64,000 nt of DNA, taken from assembly GCF_000374165.1 (NCBI RefSeq), contig NZ_KB893714.1, positions 79,524-143,523 of the forward strand, read 5' to 3'. Made by a program: the position numbers and the translations under genes. The notes beneath the pieces were generated by a model, which saw only the letters and a list, made by a program, of their open reading frames with translations, had not been told where the DNA came from and did not search any database. This document shows, piece after piece, positions 12,240 through 20,997 of this stretch. How positions within the stretch are numbered: the stretch's first letter is position 1; each line of letters starts with the position of its first letter. The DNA comes from Parafrankia elaeagni (GTDB taxonomy: Bacteria > Actinomycetota > Actinomycetes > Frankiales > Frankiaceae).

Positions 12240-13603
12240 CCTCGGCGGGCTCGGAGCCGGCTGACGAGTACCACCATCTCCATCCGCTGACCCCCCTGCT
12301 GCGGGGTTGGCTGCTGGTGGGGGCCGTCGCCGCCAGCGTGCTCAGGAACTTCGTCGAGGAGATCTCCGCCCGCGGGGTACTGATCACTCTGCTTCTCCTG
12401 CTGCCCACCGCCTCCGCCTACGGCTACTGTGCCTGGCGCTTCACCCGTTACCGTGTCGGCGCCGAGAGCATCCGGCTCGAGACCGGCCTGCTGTTCAAGC
12501 GTTTCCGGGACGTCCGCCTCGACCGCCTCCAGGCGGTCGAGATCGCGCAGCCGCTGCTGGCCCGGGCCGCCGGGCTCGCGGTCCTCCGCCTGGACCTCGG
12601 CGGCGCGCATGACGGGGACGAGGAGTCGGGCACCAGCCTCAGCTACCTCTCGCTGGAGCGTGCGCGGACCCTGCGGGCGGAGCTGCTCGCCCGCGCCGCG
12701 GGTGTCACGCCCGACATCGGCGAGGCCCCCGAGCGGCCGCTCACCGTGGTGCCGCCGGGGCGCCTCGCAGCCTCCATCGCGCTGTCCCCCGCGCCGTGGC
12801 TGGCGCTCGCCGCGGCCTTCGTCCTCGTCACCCCGGCCCTGCTCACCGGGACGTTCGCCGGCTTCGTCGCGGTGGCACCGGCGCTGGTCGGAGTCTGGCG
12901 AACGTCGTTCCGCCGGTTCGCCAGCGGCTACCGCTTCACGGTGTCGGAGTCGCCGGACGGCCTACGGGTCCGTGGCGGGCTGCTGAACCGGGCCCATCAC
13001 ACCGTCCCGCACGGCCGGGTACAGGCGATCCGCCTGCGTTCGTCCCCGCTGTGGCGGTGGCCCGGCTGGGTCGAGGTGCAGATCAACGTCGCCGGGGAGG
13101 CCAGGAGCATGCTGCTGCCCGTCGCGCCGCGCGCGCAGGCCGTCGCACTGGTGGAGCGCCTGCTTCCGGAGGTCGATCTCGGCGCGGTGGCGATGCGCCC
13201 GCCACCCGGCCGGGCCCGGCTGCTGGCTCCGCTGCGCTGGCGTCACATCCGCTGCGGCGCCGACGACCAGGTCTTCGTCACCCAGTCCGGCCGCCTGTGG
13301 CAACGGACCGAGATCATCCCGCATCTCAAGGTGCAGAGCATCCAGGTCGTTCAACAGCCGCTCCACCGCGCGCTGCGGCTCGCGGACGTCCACCTGGACT
13401 GCACAGGTGGGCCGGTACGGATCCGGGCGGGGCTGCGGGACGTCCAGGAGGCCTACCGGATCGCCGCCGCACAGGCGGAGCGCTCCCGGCTCGGCCCCCA
13501 CGCCGCCCGGACCGACCGGACGGATGATCCGCCGCCCACCCGGGCGGAGTACGACCCGCCACTCGCCGCGGTCTGCGCCCCGGAGTACGGGCCGGCGGGC
13601 TAG
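12236..13603 (+). CDS. Multi-PH-domain membrane protein (YdbT-like)
   Basis: The 455-residue partner of the preceding gene has repeated units of two transmembrane helices followed by a bPH_2 domain. Repeats begin near residues 20, 180 and 325; the key strings are ESIRLETGLLFKRFRDVRLD, GLRVRGGLLNRAHHTVPHGR and RLWQRTEIIPHLKVQSIQV. The only start that keeps the conserved HHLHPLTPLLRGW opening is TTG at 12236, overlapping the upstream stop. Function is unknown. The C-terminal 45 residues are hydrophilic and poorly conserved in character. Confidence 0.85.
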   Translation: MTSAGSEPADEYHHLHPLTPLLRGWLLVGAVAASVLRNFVEEISARGVLITLLLLLPTASAYGYCAWRFTRYRVGAESIRLETGLLFKRFRDVRLDRLQAVEIAQPLLARAAGLAVLRLDLGGAHDGDEESGTSLSYLSLERARTLRAELLARAAGVTPDIGEAPERPLTVVPPGRLAASIALSPAPWLALAAAFVLVTPALLTGTFAGFVAVAPALVGVWRTSFRRFASGYRFTVSESPDGLRVRGGLLNRAHHTVPHGRVQAIRLRSSPLWRWPGWVEVQINVAGEARSMLLPVAPRAQAVALVERLLPEVDLGAVAMRPPPGRARLLAPLRWRHIRCGADDQVFVTQSGRLWQRTEIIPHLKVQSIQVVQQPLHRALRLADVHLDCTGGPVRIRAGLRDVQEAYRIAAAQAERSRLGPHAARTDRTDDPPPTRAEYDPPLAAVCAPEYGPAG

Positions 13604-13695
13604 CGCCGTGACCGGCCGGGGCGAAACCCGTCGGTCACGGCACCGCGCTGGTCTCGGCACCAGCCCATCCTCAGGTCACAGGTCAGCCGAGCAGG

Positions 13696-14787
13696 TCAGC
13701 CGAAGGTGGGGAACTCCGGGCCGAAGACAGCGCCCCACAGGCTCACGGCCTCCTCGTGGTTCCCGGCACGCTCGGCCGCCACCGCTCGCTGGGCGTAGAT
13801 CCGTGCCTGCCGGACGCCCGCCCCCAGGTCCTGGAGGTCGTCCGGACGCAGGTAGCTGGACAGGTCACCGCGGATGTCCGACGGATCGCCGACGGCGAGA
13901 CCCACCTCGTCCATGTAGCGGAACACCTCGGCGACGCCCTGGCGGGTGTTGAGCCCGCGGCCGGCAAGCACCTGCCCGGCGAGCGCCTCGATGTGGAAGG
14001 AACGCAGGTGGCTTCCACAGACCCGGTTCCACGCCTTCAGCAGCCGTACCGCGGAGATCACCCGGGGGCCGAGGTCCATGGTCCAGCTGGCGTGCCGCTC
14101 GGGCCTGGTGGGCAGCCAGCCCCCGATCCGGTCCGGAATGACGTAGCCGGCACGCGGATGGTCGAACGCGGGCACGAGGTGGACGTCCGGAGCGGCGTCG
14201 TACACGATGCGCAGCGCCTGGCCGCGGGTGCCGATCGTCTGCACCCGGTCACCGCCGATGGCGTTGCGGACGCAGACGAGCAGGTCCCGGGAATCCCACC
14301 GGAAGCGCTTCCACGCGCTGTTCGCGGCGCTGAAGACCACGAAGATGTCCACCTCGTCGAGCGGGCGGATCATCGTGTCGCGCCCGGCCGAGCCGATGGT
14401 GGCGACGCCGACCAGCGGCAGCGCGCAGCGCGGCGGGAAGATGGACCGCAGCGCCCGCTCGGCCTCGGCCCGACGGCCGTCGATCACCGCGCGGTCCTCC
14501 TCACTGAGCCGAACGAGATCGTCCAGCTTGGCGAAGGCGCGCGCCGTGGTGCCGACGAGCAGCGGGCCGGTCACCGGACCGGTCACCGGATTGATCGGCG
14601 ACGCACCGGTGACCGCCGGGCCCGGCGGCGGCGCGGCCGCCTGCTCGTCGACGGGGAAGAGGGTGTTGGGCTTCCCGGGCGCCGAGCCGGCCGGCCGCCG
14701 CCAGTGCGGCGGAATGATCAGATGGTCGTAGGTGACCTCGCTCGACAGAGTTCCAGTGGGAACTCCTTGACGGGCATCCACGCTCAT
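13696..14787 (-). CDS. CD-NTase-like (SMODS/OAS fold) nucleotidyltransferase, orphan
   Basis: The 363-residue protein uses the ATG behind GGGAGG. Residues 1-80 are variable and Pro/Gly-rich. The polymerase-beta core has GS at 132-133, then RDTMIRPL, then E145-V-D147 followed by hydrophobics (DIFVVF), matching the GS...[DE]x[DE] active site of cGAS/DncV-like and OAS-like enzymes. The third-carboxylate strand reads PDVHLVPAF (D201, H203). The usual metal-binding Asp position appears to be His, with an Asp two residues earlier. The next block, YVIPDRIGGWLPTRPERH, is typical of CD-NTases. No effector, ubiquitin-like or Cap gene is adjacent, so a defence role is only a hypothesis; it could instead make a housekeeping nucleotide signal. 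Confidence 0.75.
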   Translation of the reverse strand: MSVDARQGVPTGTLSSEVTYDHLIIPPHWRRPAGSAPGKPNTLFPVDEQAAAPPPGPAVTGASPINPVTGPVTGPLLVGTTARAFAKLDDLVRLSEEDRAVIDGRRAEAERALRSIFPPRCALPLVGVATIGSAGRDTMIRPLDEVDIFVVFSAANSAWKRFRWDSRDLLVCVRNAIGGDRVQTIGTRGQALRIVYDAAPDVHLVPAFDHPRAGYVIPDRIGGWLPTRPERHASWTMDLGPRVISAVRLLKAWNRVCGSHLRSFHIEALAGQVLAGRGLNTRQGVAEVFRYMDEVGLAVGDPSDIRGDLSSYLRPDDLQDLGAGVRQARIYAQRAVAAERAGNHEEAVSLWGAVFGPEFPTFG

Positions 14788-15285
14788 CGTGCCGACCTCC
14801 CAGGGACGCGGGTGACGCAATCGTGCGGGTACCCCTGCCAGACCACGACGTGCCCCCCAGGACGTCGTTGATGCCGTTGGCCGGAGTCGGCGGGCCGACT
14901 ACCGGTTGCGACATCGACTCCTATGGTGCCCCAGGACGTCACGTTCTGAACAGGGGGCTGTTGTATCGGCGTGTCCGGCCGGGCCCTGGCGTCCACGAAA
15001 CCACGAAGAAACCCTGTCGGATTGCCGACACCCCGAGCCCTGAAGGGTTCTCAGGGATACCACCTCTGGGGGGTGAGACGAAAGCTTTGACCAGCTCTTA
15101 TGGCACGTTCGGGGGATACGGGAGCCTGCTCGCCCGCCCCGGGCCCGCCGCGCCGGCCCTGGCACCCCACCCGGCAGGGGGCCCGCGGCCAGGGAAACCG
15201 GGCCGACCGCAGCACCACCAAATCTTACGTTGCGTTACTGATCACCGAGAGAACAACCCTGCCACGACAGGGCCACCCCGAACGG
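14788..15285. other. Intergenic region upstream of the CD-NTase-like gene
   Basis: This 498-bp region has no convincing gene. It holds two direct copies of CCCCAGGACGTC (14855-14866 and 14929-14940), 74 bp apart, upstream of the minus-strand nucleotidyltransferase gene. A complex stem region around 15010-15080 did not match any riboswitch I know. Confidence 0.5.
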
Positions 15286-15840
15286 TCAGACAGGCGGACG
15301 GATCCACAGCCGACGGCGCTCGGTGAGCAGGACGCCGGTCGGCACGAAGGCGGTCGACTGCGCCAGCCGTTTTCCCACCACATCCCCAACGCGGACCCGG
15401 GTCCCGACGATCACCCCACGCGATTCCAGCCAGCCCGCCAGGACACGAACGGCCTCGCTGGCATAGCCGTCACGCCGATAGGTGTGGCTCACCCGCACCC
15501 CGATCGCAGCCCTGGCTCCGTGGGCGTCCGCCGCCAACAACCCCAGAGCTGCACCGTCCGTGTTGCGCAGCACCCAGGTCAGAATGCCCCGGCCCGCGCC
15601 CACCCGACGACGCAGCTCTCTGCGCACGCCGGTGGGATCGATGGCTGCGGAATCCGCCGGCCCGGCCGCGGCGGAGTCGAGCGCGCCGCCGAACAACTCG
15701 CCCGCGGCCAACCGGATCGGCTCGCCGCGACCGGCCGCGACCATGGCCTGCGCCAGTTCCTCGGCGACGAAACCGGAGTTCCAGACAGTCAGGGGAAGCG
15801 CGCGCATCCGCGCTGTCGTGAGGGTGGGCCCCTCACCCAC
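15286..15840 (-). CDS. GNAT-family N-acetyltransferase
   Basis: The 184-residue product starts at a GTG overlapping the upstream epimerase gene by eight bases. The N terminus reads GEGPTLTTARMRALPLT, the pattern of RimJ/RimL-type acetyltransferases. The acetyl-CoA site region is IGVRVSHTYRRDGYASEAVR (pattern R-x-x-G-x-A), and the last strand (STAFVPTGV) completes the fold. The acceptor is unknown. The reading frame extends further upstream, but that part lies wholly inside the epimerase gene and is not believable. Overlap suggests co-transcription with the epimerase. Confidence 0.8.
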   Translation of the reverse strand: MGEGPTLTTARMRALPLTVWNSGFVAEELAQAMVAAGRGEPIRLAAGELFGGALDSAAAGPADSAAIDPTGVRRELRRRVGAGRGILTWVLRNTDGAALGLLAADAHGARAAIGVRVSHTYRRDGYASEAVRVLAGWLESRGVIVGTRVRVGDVVGKRLAQSTAFVPTGVLLTERRRLWIRPPV

Positions 15841-16939
15841 GACGCGTAGGTTCCGTGACGCCGAGCAGCCCACGGTCGCGCAGCCAGGCGCCGGTGCGGC
15901 GCATGCCCTCGTCGAGATCCACCCGGGCCTGCCACCCGACGAGCTCGGTGATCCGCCGGCCGGAGACGGCACTGGCCCTGGTCAGATCCTGGATCGTCAG
16001 AGGCCCGAGATCCACCCGGATCCGCGGGTCCACATGGGAGGCCAACGCCGCGCCGAGGCCCCGCAGCACGCCGGGGCGGCGGGCCGTCGACGCGGGCCGG
16101 CGGCTCGGCAGGCGGTCCACCGCGTCGACGACCTCACACAGCCGGGCGGGGACGGATCTCGGTGGCCTGACCTCGGCCATTTCGGCGTAACGACCGAAGA
16201 AGTCGGCGGCCGTCGACGAGCCCGGGCCCGTCACATGCAGCACTTGGCCGGCCACGACGTCGGTGGGCGCGGAGGCGACGGCGGTCACCGCTGCCACCAC
16301 GTCATCGACGTGGACGGGGCTGAGCTGGCCTCGCCCGCCGTCGACGAGGACGAAGCGGCCGGCGCGCATGAGCAGCACAGGCCACAGCGTCCAACGCCCG
16401 GCGCGCGGGCCGTAGGCGTCCGCGATCCGCAGCACTGTGACCGGCGCGCCGTGGGCCGCCGCCGCGCTGGCGGTCTGCTCGGCCGCCGCGATCGCGTCGG
16501 CGCGGGGCTCGCCGGTCAGGCCGATCGGCGCGGACTCGTCCGCCAGCGGCGGCGCGTCGTCGCCAAGCGCGCTCACACAGGACAGGTGGATGACCCGCCG
16601 GACACCGGCGCGCTGCGCAGCGTCCAGCACCGTCGCGGTGCCGCCGAGCAGCACCCTGCGCATCTGGGCGGCGGTGACCCTGCTCGGCGGCGTCGGACGC
16701 CCCGCCCGGACCGGGGTCAGTTCGCCCACGCCCCCCATACCGACCGCTGCGGCGTGGATAAGCAGGTCAGCGCCGTCGAGGGCCTTCTCCCAGTCGCCGG
16801 AGGTGGTGACATCGGCCAGGGTGATCCCGGGGCCGCGCCGGACGTCGAGTGCGACGACCTCGTCGCCGCGCCGGCGGAGCTCATGCGCCACGGCGCCGCC
16901 GAGGAATCCGGCCGCGCCGGTGACCACCGACCGAGCCAA
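15833..16939 (-). CDS. NAD-dependent epimerase/dehydratase (extended SDR)
   Basis: The Rossmann motif SVVTGAAGFLGGAVAHEL (T-G-x-x-G-x-x-G) is at the very N terminus. AAAVG, SCVSALGDD and a catalytic-region string ADAYGPRAGRW follow, as in 3-beta-HSD or nucleoside-sugar epimerases. The canonical YxxxK is not clear: the expected region reads EPRADAIAAAEQTA, so the active-site Tyr appears to be missing. The start is taken as TTG at 16939 behind GGGAGGG (368 residues); GTG at 16951 or 16927 is possible. It is followed by the overlapping GNAT gene. Substrate unknown. Confidence 0.75.
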   Translation of the reverse strand: MARSVVTGAAGFLGGAVAHELRRRGDEVVALDVRRGPGITLADVTTSGDWEKALDGADLLIHAAAVGMGGVGELTPVRAGRPTPPSRVTAAQMRRVLLGGTATVLDAAQRAGVRRVIHLSCVSALGDDAPPLADESAPIGLTGEPRADAIAAAEQTASAAAAHGAPVTVLRIADAYGPRAGRWTLWPVLLMRAGRFVLVDGGRGQLSPVHVDDVVAAVTAVASAPTDVVAGQVLHVTGPGSSTAADFFGRYAEMAEVRPPRSVPARLCEVVDAVDRLPSRRPASTARRPGVLRGLGAALASHVDPRIRVDLGPLTIQDLTRASAVSGRRITELVGWQARVDLDEGMRRTGAWLRDRGLLGVTEPTRRG

Positions 16940-17092
16940 TAGCCCTCCCACCCGCTGCCCGACCACCCGGCTGGTCCGCGCTCCGCGCGCGCCGGTGGCC
17001 GGGACCCGACACACCAGTCCGTTCCGGACCCAGACAATACGTGATCTACTGGCGCCCACCCGGCCGGAGCGGGAGTACGAGGCAGCGGCCGT

Positions 17093-17116
17093 GCTCCGGT
17101 GCCTCGGCACCGGAGC
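17093..17116 (-). terminator. Hairpin downstream of the CAP-domain gene
   Basis: A perfect 10-bp stem (GCTCCGGTGC at 17093-17102 with GCACCGGAGC at 17107-17116) has the four-base loop CTCG. It begins two bases after the minus-strand stop codon at 17119. There is no clear U-tract, as is common in actinobacterial terminators. Confidence 0.7.
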
Positions 17117-17118
17117 GG

Positions 17119-18504
17119 CTACGGCGTGCCGAAGTCCTGAACCCAGTAGGTGCCGTAGTCGCCACCGCTCGCCCGCCCGACCCCCACCTGAGTGAGCTCG
17201 CAGTTCAGGATGTTAGCGCGGTGCCCCGGGCTGGCCATCCAGTCCGCCACCACGGAGGCCGGGGCCCGCTGCCCGGCCGCGAGATTCTCGGCGGCCACCG
17301 AGAAGGAGTACCCGGCCGCCGCGATCCGGTCGAACGGCGACCGGCCGTTCCGTGCCGTGTGATCGAAGTAGTTGCCGGCAGCCATGTCCTCGCTGTGTGC
17401 CTGTGCGGCTGCACTCAGCCGGACGTCGATCGCCAGCGGCGGGCAGCCGGCCGCGGCACGTTGGGCGTTGGTCCGCTCGACCAGCTCGGCGATGAGCGCC
17501 GTGTGATCCTCCCCGGTCCCGCCGGCGGACTCGACAGGACGTTCGCCGGACGCCGCCGGAACCGCGGGAGCCGGCTCGGCCGGGGTGGTTTCCGGACGTG
17601 ACGGGACTGCGACGGTATCGGTCTCCGCCGTGCTGGCGCCGTCCACCGGTGCCGGTGCCGGTGCCGCTTCCGGAACCGAAGCTGGCACCGGTCGCGGGTC
17701 CACCGACGGCGCGCTGGTCGGCCCGGGGCGATCCTGGTCTGGACCGCCCGGATCGGGACCACCTGGAGCTGGATTCGCGCCAGGTGATGCGGCGCCATCC
17801 GGATCCGAGTGCGGAGCGCTGGAGTCCGAACCGCCCGGTTCCGCGCTGGAGCGGTCTGGTTCGGGCGGCACTGGTGCAGGTCGGGCCGCGCCGGCGGGAG
17901 CAGCCTCGGCGGGGGCGGCCAGCCCAGGTGCGGCTTCGGGCCGGGCGGGCCCGGTGCCGACCGCTCCGGATGGAGCTGGGACCGGAGCCGGAGCCGGAGC
18001 CGGGCGGCCGCCGAGCCCGGCGGGTTCCGCGGAACCGCGCGCCTGCGGCGGTGTCGTTCCTGACAACAGCGGTGTCGTTGCTGACGGCGGCGGGCCGGCC
18101 GCGGCATGCGCGTCGGCTCCGGGCGGGTTGGCGATCGGTACCCGCACGGCCCGCGGCGCGTCGGGGATGGCCAGGGCGGCCCGCCGGTCTCTGGAAGCCG
18201 GTGTGGGGCTCAGGTCGCCGCCGCCGGCGGAGCCGCCCGGCCGCGGGCCCGCCTCCGGTGGGAACGGCCCGCCCGTTCCCACGAGGACCGGCGGGGACCC
18301 CAGAAAGGCCACGCCTCGAGAAGGGACACCGACACCGGCCACGGCCACCAGCCCCAGCAGCACCACCGTCATGACCGCGCATCCACCGGCAGCACGGCGC
18401 TGCCGGGCGCGGCCGGACCAACGGACCACACGGAACGGCCGCAGCCGTCTCGAAGGCCGGGACGAGCCGGGCGCCCGGGGACGCTCAGGAGATGCTGACC
18501 GCAT
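17119..18504 (-). CDS. Secreted CAP/SCP-domain protein with long Pro/Ala-rich stalk
   Basis: The 461-residue product starts at ATG 18504 behind GAAGGCGG. A basic N terminus is followed by a membrane-spanning or signal helix (VMTVVLLGLVAVAGVGV, about 45-65). About 250 residues of Pro/Ala/Gly/Ser low complexity form a stalk. The C-terminal CAP domain (last 125 residues) keeps the conserved tetrad pattern: AQAHSEDMAAGNYFDHT, AAENLAAGQ and SPGHRANIL, so H, E and H ligands are present. Bacterial CAP proteins are extracellular; their activity is mostly unknown. The low-complexity middle explains several long spurious frames on the other strand. Confidence 0.88.
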   Translation of the reverse strand: MRSASPERPRAPGSSRPSRRLRPFRVVRWSGRARQRRAAGGCAVMTVVLLGLVAVAGVGVPSRGVAFLGSPPVLVGTGGPFPPEAGPRPGGSAGGGDLSPTPASRDRRAALAIPDAPRAVRVPIANPPGADAHAAAGPPPSATTPLLSGTTPPQARGSAEPAGLGGRPAPAPAPVPAPSGAVGTGPARPEAAPGLAAPAEAAPAGAARPAPVPPEPDRSSAEPGGSDSSAPHSDPDGAASPGANPAPGGPDPGGPDQDRPGPTSAPSVDPRPVPASVPEAAPAPAPVDGASTAETDTVAVPSRPETTPAEPAPAVPAASGERPVESAGGTGEDHTALIAELVERTNAQRAAAGCPPLAIDVRLSAAAQAHSEDMAAGNYFDHTARNGRSPFDRIAAAGYSFSVAAENLAAGQRAPASVVADWMASPGHRANILNCELTQVGVGRASGGDYGTYWVQDFGTP

Positions 18505-18636
18505 TCCGCCTTCTGTGTGGTCGGCAGTCTGACCGCCCGCCCGCCTGGTGGGATCGGCGATCAGTAACCGTACGGATCGGCCGCCGCCAGGACGAGCGAC
18601 ACCCACCCAGCAGGAAAGCCACCCGGACCCATCATG

Positions 18637-19254
18637 TCAACCGGCACTCGTTCCGCCTGTGCCCTCGGCGCCCCGCAGCCGCGCCACCCGGCGCCGGAGC
18701 AGTTCGCCGGCCACGCCGGCCAGGATGGAGACCACGATGACCACGATTCCGATCCACAACGCCGCGTCGCGCAGGCCCGGTACGGAAGACGCCGCGTAGC
18801 CGAGCAGGACGAGGCCGGTGCCCCACACCAGCGCCCCGGTGACCACCGCCACCCCGAAGCGGTGCCGGGGCATCGACACGGCACCTGCCAGCACCGGGGC
18901 GAAGGTCCGGGCCCAGGGGACGAAGCGCGCGGCGACGAGGGTGGCGGCACCGAACCGGCGGTAGAAGTCCTCGGTCCGGGCCAGCGCCGTGGTGTGTCTG
19001 CGCTCCAGGTACGGCCGACCGAGCCGACGACCTGTGATGTATCCCACAACGGCGCCGAGGGTGGCGGCCACCGGTACCCCGATCGCGATCACGACGATCG
19101 ACACGTTCGCGGCCGGGTCGGCCGCCAGCAGACCTGCCGCGAACAGCACGGTGTCACCGGGAAGCCAGAAGCCGACCAAGACCCCGCTCTCGACGAATAT
19201 CACCGCGAAGAGGATTGCGTACAGGGTCATCCCAGACAGGCTCTCGATGTCCAC
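18637..19254 (-). CDS. DedA-family membrane protein
   Basis: The 205-residue protein of the SNARE-associated/DedA family is thought to be a flippase or proton-linked transporter important for membrane homeostasis. It shows an N-terminal hydrophobic segment, then the signature FVESGVLVGFWLPGDTVLF and the second re-entrant motif ARFVPWARTFAPVLAGA, followed by two C-terminal helices and a basic tail. The GTG start (VDIESLSG) is chosen because the upstream extension lacks family character. It is divergent from fba with 262 bp between them. Confidence 0.88.
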   Translation of the reverse strand: MDIESLSGMTLYAILFAVIFVESGVLVGFWLPGDTVLFAAGLLAADPAANVSIVVIAIGVPVAATLGAVVGYITGRRLGRPYLERRHTTALARTEDFYRRFGAATLVAARFVPWARTFAPVLAGAVSMPRHRFGVAVVTGALVWGTGLVLLGYAASSVPGLRDAALWIGIVVIVVSILAGVAGELLRRRVARLRGAEGTGGTSAG

Positions 19255-19516
19255 CGACCCAGTCTGCCGGCCGGCGGCAACCCCGAGGCGACATCCGAGC
19301 AGCATCCGGCGATGTCGCGTGGAACCACACCCGTCCGAGCCGGGTGACGACATACCCTTCGGCCAACACCTGCCGTCGGCACGCGTCGGGCGCGACCGGT
19401 CTCCGGGTATCCGGGGCCCGGTGGCGGGTTCGGCGGCGCGTCCGGTGTCACGGCCAACGGTGGCTTCGCGCCACCTGGCGGCCGGGCGCCCCTACACCTT
19501 TCGAGGAGCTCCACCG

Positions 19517-20551
19517 ATGCCCATCGCCAGCCCAGACGTCTACGCCGAGATGCTCAGCCGGGCGAAGTCGAACGCTTACGCCTACCCCGCCATCAACGTG
19601 ACATCCTCGCAGACCCTCAATGCCGCGCTGCGGGGCTTCGCCGAAGCCGGCAGCGACGGAATCGTCCAGGTATCGACCGGTGGCGCCGAATTCCTCTCGG
19701 GAACCACCATCAAGAACATGGTGCTCGGGGCCGAGGCTCTCGCCGAGTACGCGCATCATGTCGCCAAGGCCTACCCCGTAAACATCGCTCTGCACACGGA
19801 CCACTGCCCTGCGGACAAGCTGGACACCTATATTCGCCCGCTCATCGCCATCTCTCGGGAACGTGTGTCGCAGGGACGCGACCCACTTTTTCAGTCCCAC
19901 ATGTGGGACGGCTCCGCGGTGGAGCTGGAGGAAAATCTCAAAATTGCGGACGAGCTCCTCGCCGACTGTCGCGCCGCGCGTATCGTTCTCGAGGTCGAAA
20001 TCGGTGTCGTGGGTGGCGAGGAGGACGGCGTCGTCGGCGCGATCGACGAGAAGCTCTACACCACCCCCGGTGACATGTTCCGCACCGCGGAGGTGCTGGG
20101 CACCGGGGAGAAGGGAAGCTACATGCTGGCCGCGACCTTCGGCAACGTCCACGGCGTGTACAAGCCCGGAAACGTCAAGCTCCGCCCCTCGATCCTCCGG
20201 GAGGGCCAGGAGCATGTTGCGGGGAAGCTCGGACTCGCGGCCGACGCCAAGCCGTTCAACCTCGTCTTCCACGGCGGAAGCGGGTCAGATCTCTCGGAGA
20301 TCCGCGAGACGCTCGACTACGGCGTCATCAAGATGAATGTGGACACAGACACCCAGTACGCCTTCACCCGACCCATCGCGGACCACATGTTCCGTAACTA
20401 CGACGGCGTCCTGAAGGTGGACGGCGAGGTCGGGGTCAAGAAGGCCTACGACCCGCGCACCTACGGGAAGGCCGCCGAGACGGCGATGGCCGCCCGTGTG
20501 GCCCAGGCCTGTGAGGACCTCCGATCGAACGGCCGCTCGATCGGGGTCTGA
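19517..20551 (+). CDS. fba: Class II fructose-bisphosphate aldolase
   Basis: Zinc-dependent glycolytic and gluconeogenic enzyme that interconverts fructose 1,6-bisphosphate with DHAP and glyceraldehyde 3-phosphate. The 344 residues and the ATG of MPIASPDVYAEMLSRAK fit the class IIA family. Zinc ligands and catalytic residues are visible: HTDHCPADKLDTYI, EVEIGVVGGEEDGV, NVHGVYKPGNVKLRP and FHGGSGS. GAGGAG stands upstream of the ATG. It is followed by a strong hairpin (20584-20612), so it is probably monocistronic. Confidence 0.96.
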   Translation: MPIASPDVYAEMLSRAKSNAYAYPAINVTSSQTLNAALRGFAEAGSDGIVQVSTGGAEFLSGTTIKNMVLGAEALAEYAHHVAKAYPVNIALHTDHCPADKLDTYIRPLIAISRERVSQGRDPLFQSHMWDGSAVELEENLKIADELLADCRAARIVLEVEIGVVGGEEDGVVGAIDEKLYTTPGDMFRTAEVLGTGEKGSYMLAATFGNVHGVYKPGNVKLRPSILREGQEHVAGKLGLAADAKPFNLVFHGGSGSDLSEIRETLDYGVIKMNVDTDTQYAFTRPIADHMFRNYDGVLKVDGEVGVKKAYDPRTYGKAAETAMAARVAQACEDLRSNGRSIGV

Positions 20552-20583
20552 CCCGCAGGCCCGGACGAGGGTCCGCTTTCGTT

Positions 20584-20612
20584 CTCCCGGGGGCGCTCGT
20601 GTCCCCCGGGAG
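20584..20612 (+). terminator. Hairpin downstream of fba
   Basis: Perfect 10-bp arms CTCCCGGGGG (20584-20593) and CCCCCGGGAG (20603-20612) flank a nine-base loop, 32 bp after the fba stop. No T-tract follows. Confidence 0.75.
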
Positions 20613-20687
20613 TATCCCTCCCGCGGCAGCGCATCTCCGGCGCACCGCACGACACCCCACCGCCCCACCGCACCCTCCTCGCCTCTT

Positions 20688-20729
20688 CACCTCTTCACTG
20701 TGCATCGGCACCTCTTCACTGTGCATCGG
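20688..20729. repeat. 21-bp tandem duplication
   Basis: Two identical, adjacent 21-bp units (20688-20708 and 20709-20729) each begin CACCTCTTCACTGTGC. They are non-coding and lie downstream of fba. Confidence 0.9.
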
Positions 20730-20952
20730 CGCTCCGGGCGGCCGGGTGTCCGTCGCCCGGACCGGTCACCCGAGCCGTGTGACGACACACCCGCCGGCTG
20801 ATACCGCGCACCGATGACCATCCGCACCGCCCGTCCGCCGGGTTGAAGGAGTGGACGGCCGGTCCGCCCGGCGGCATCCCAGAAAGATCGTGCGCTGCTC
20901 CGGCGCACGACTTCCCGGTATAACCGCCCAGGGCACCATCAAGGGCACAGTG

Positions 20953-20997
20953 GTCCGCCCCGTCCGCCCCGTCCGCCCCGTCCGCCCCGTCCGCCCC
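20953..20997. repeat. 9-bp tandem repeat (GTCCGCCCC x5)
   Basis: Five exact head-to-tail copies of GTCCGCCCC, plus a partial sixth, lie in non-coding DNA between fba and the first rpf gene. Confidence 0.9.

Noticed and set aside
14995-15110. Stem-rich segment considered as a riboswitch
   Set aside because: It lacks the conserved blocks of ydaO, SAM, cobalamin or T-box families, and the downstream plus-strand DNA has no gene.
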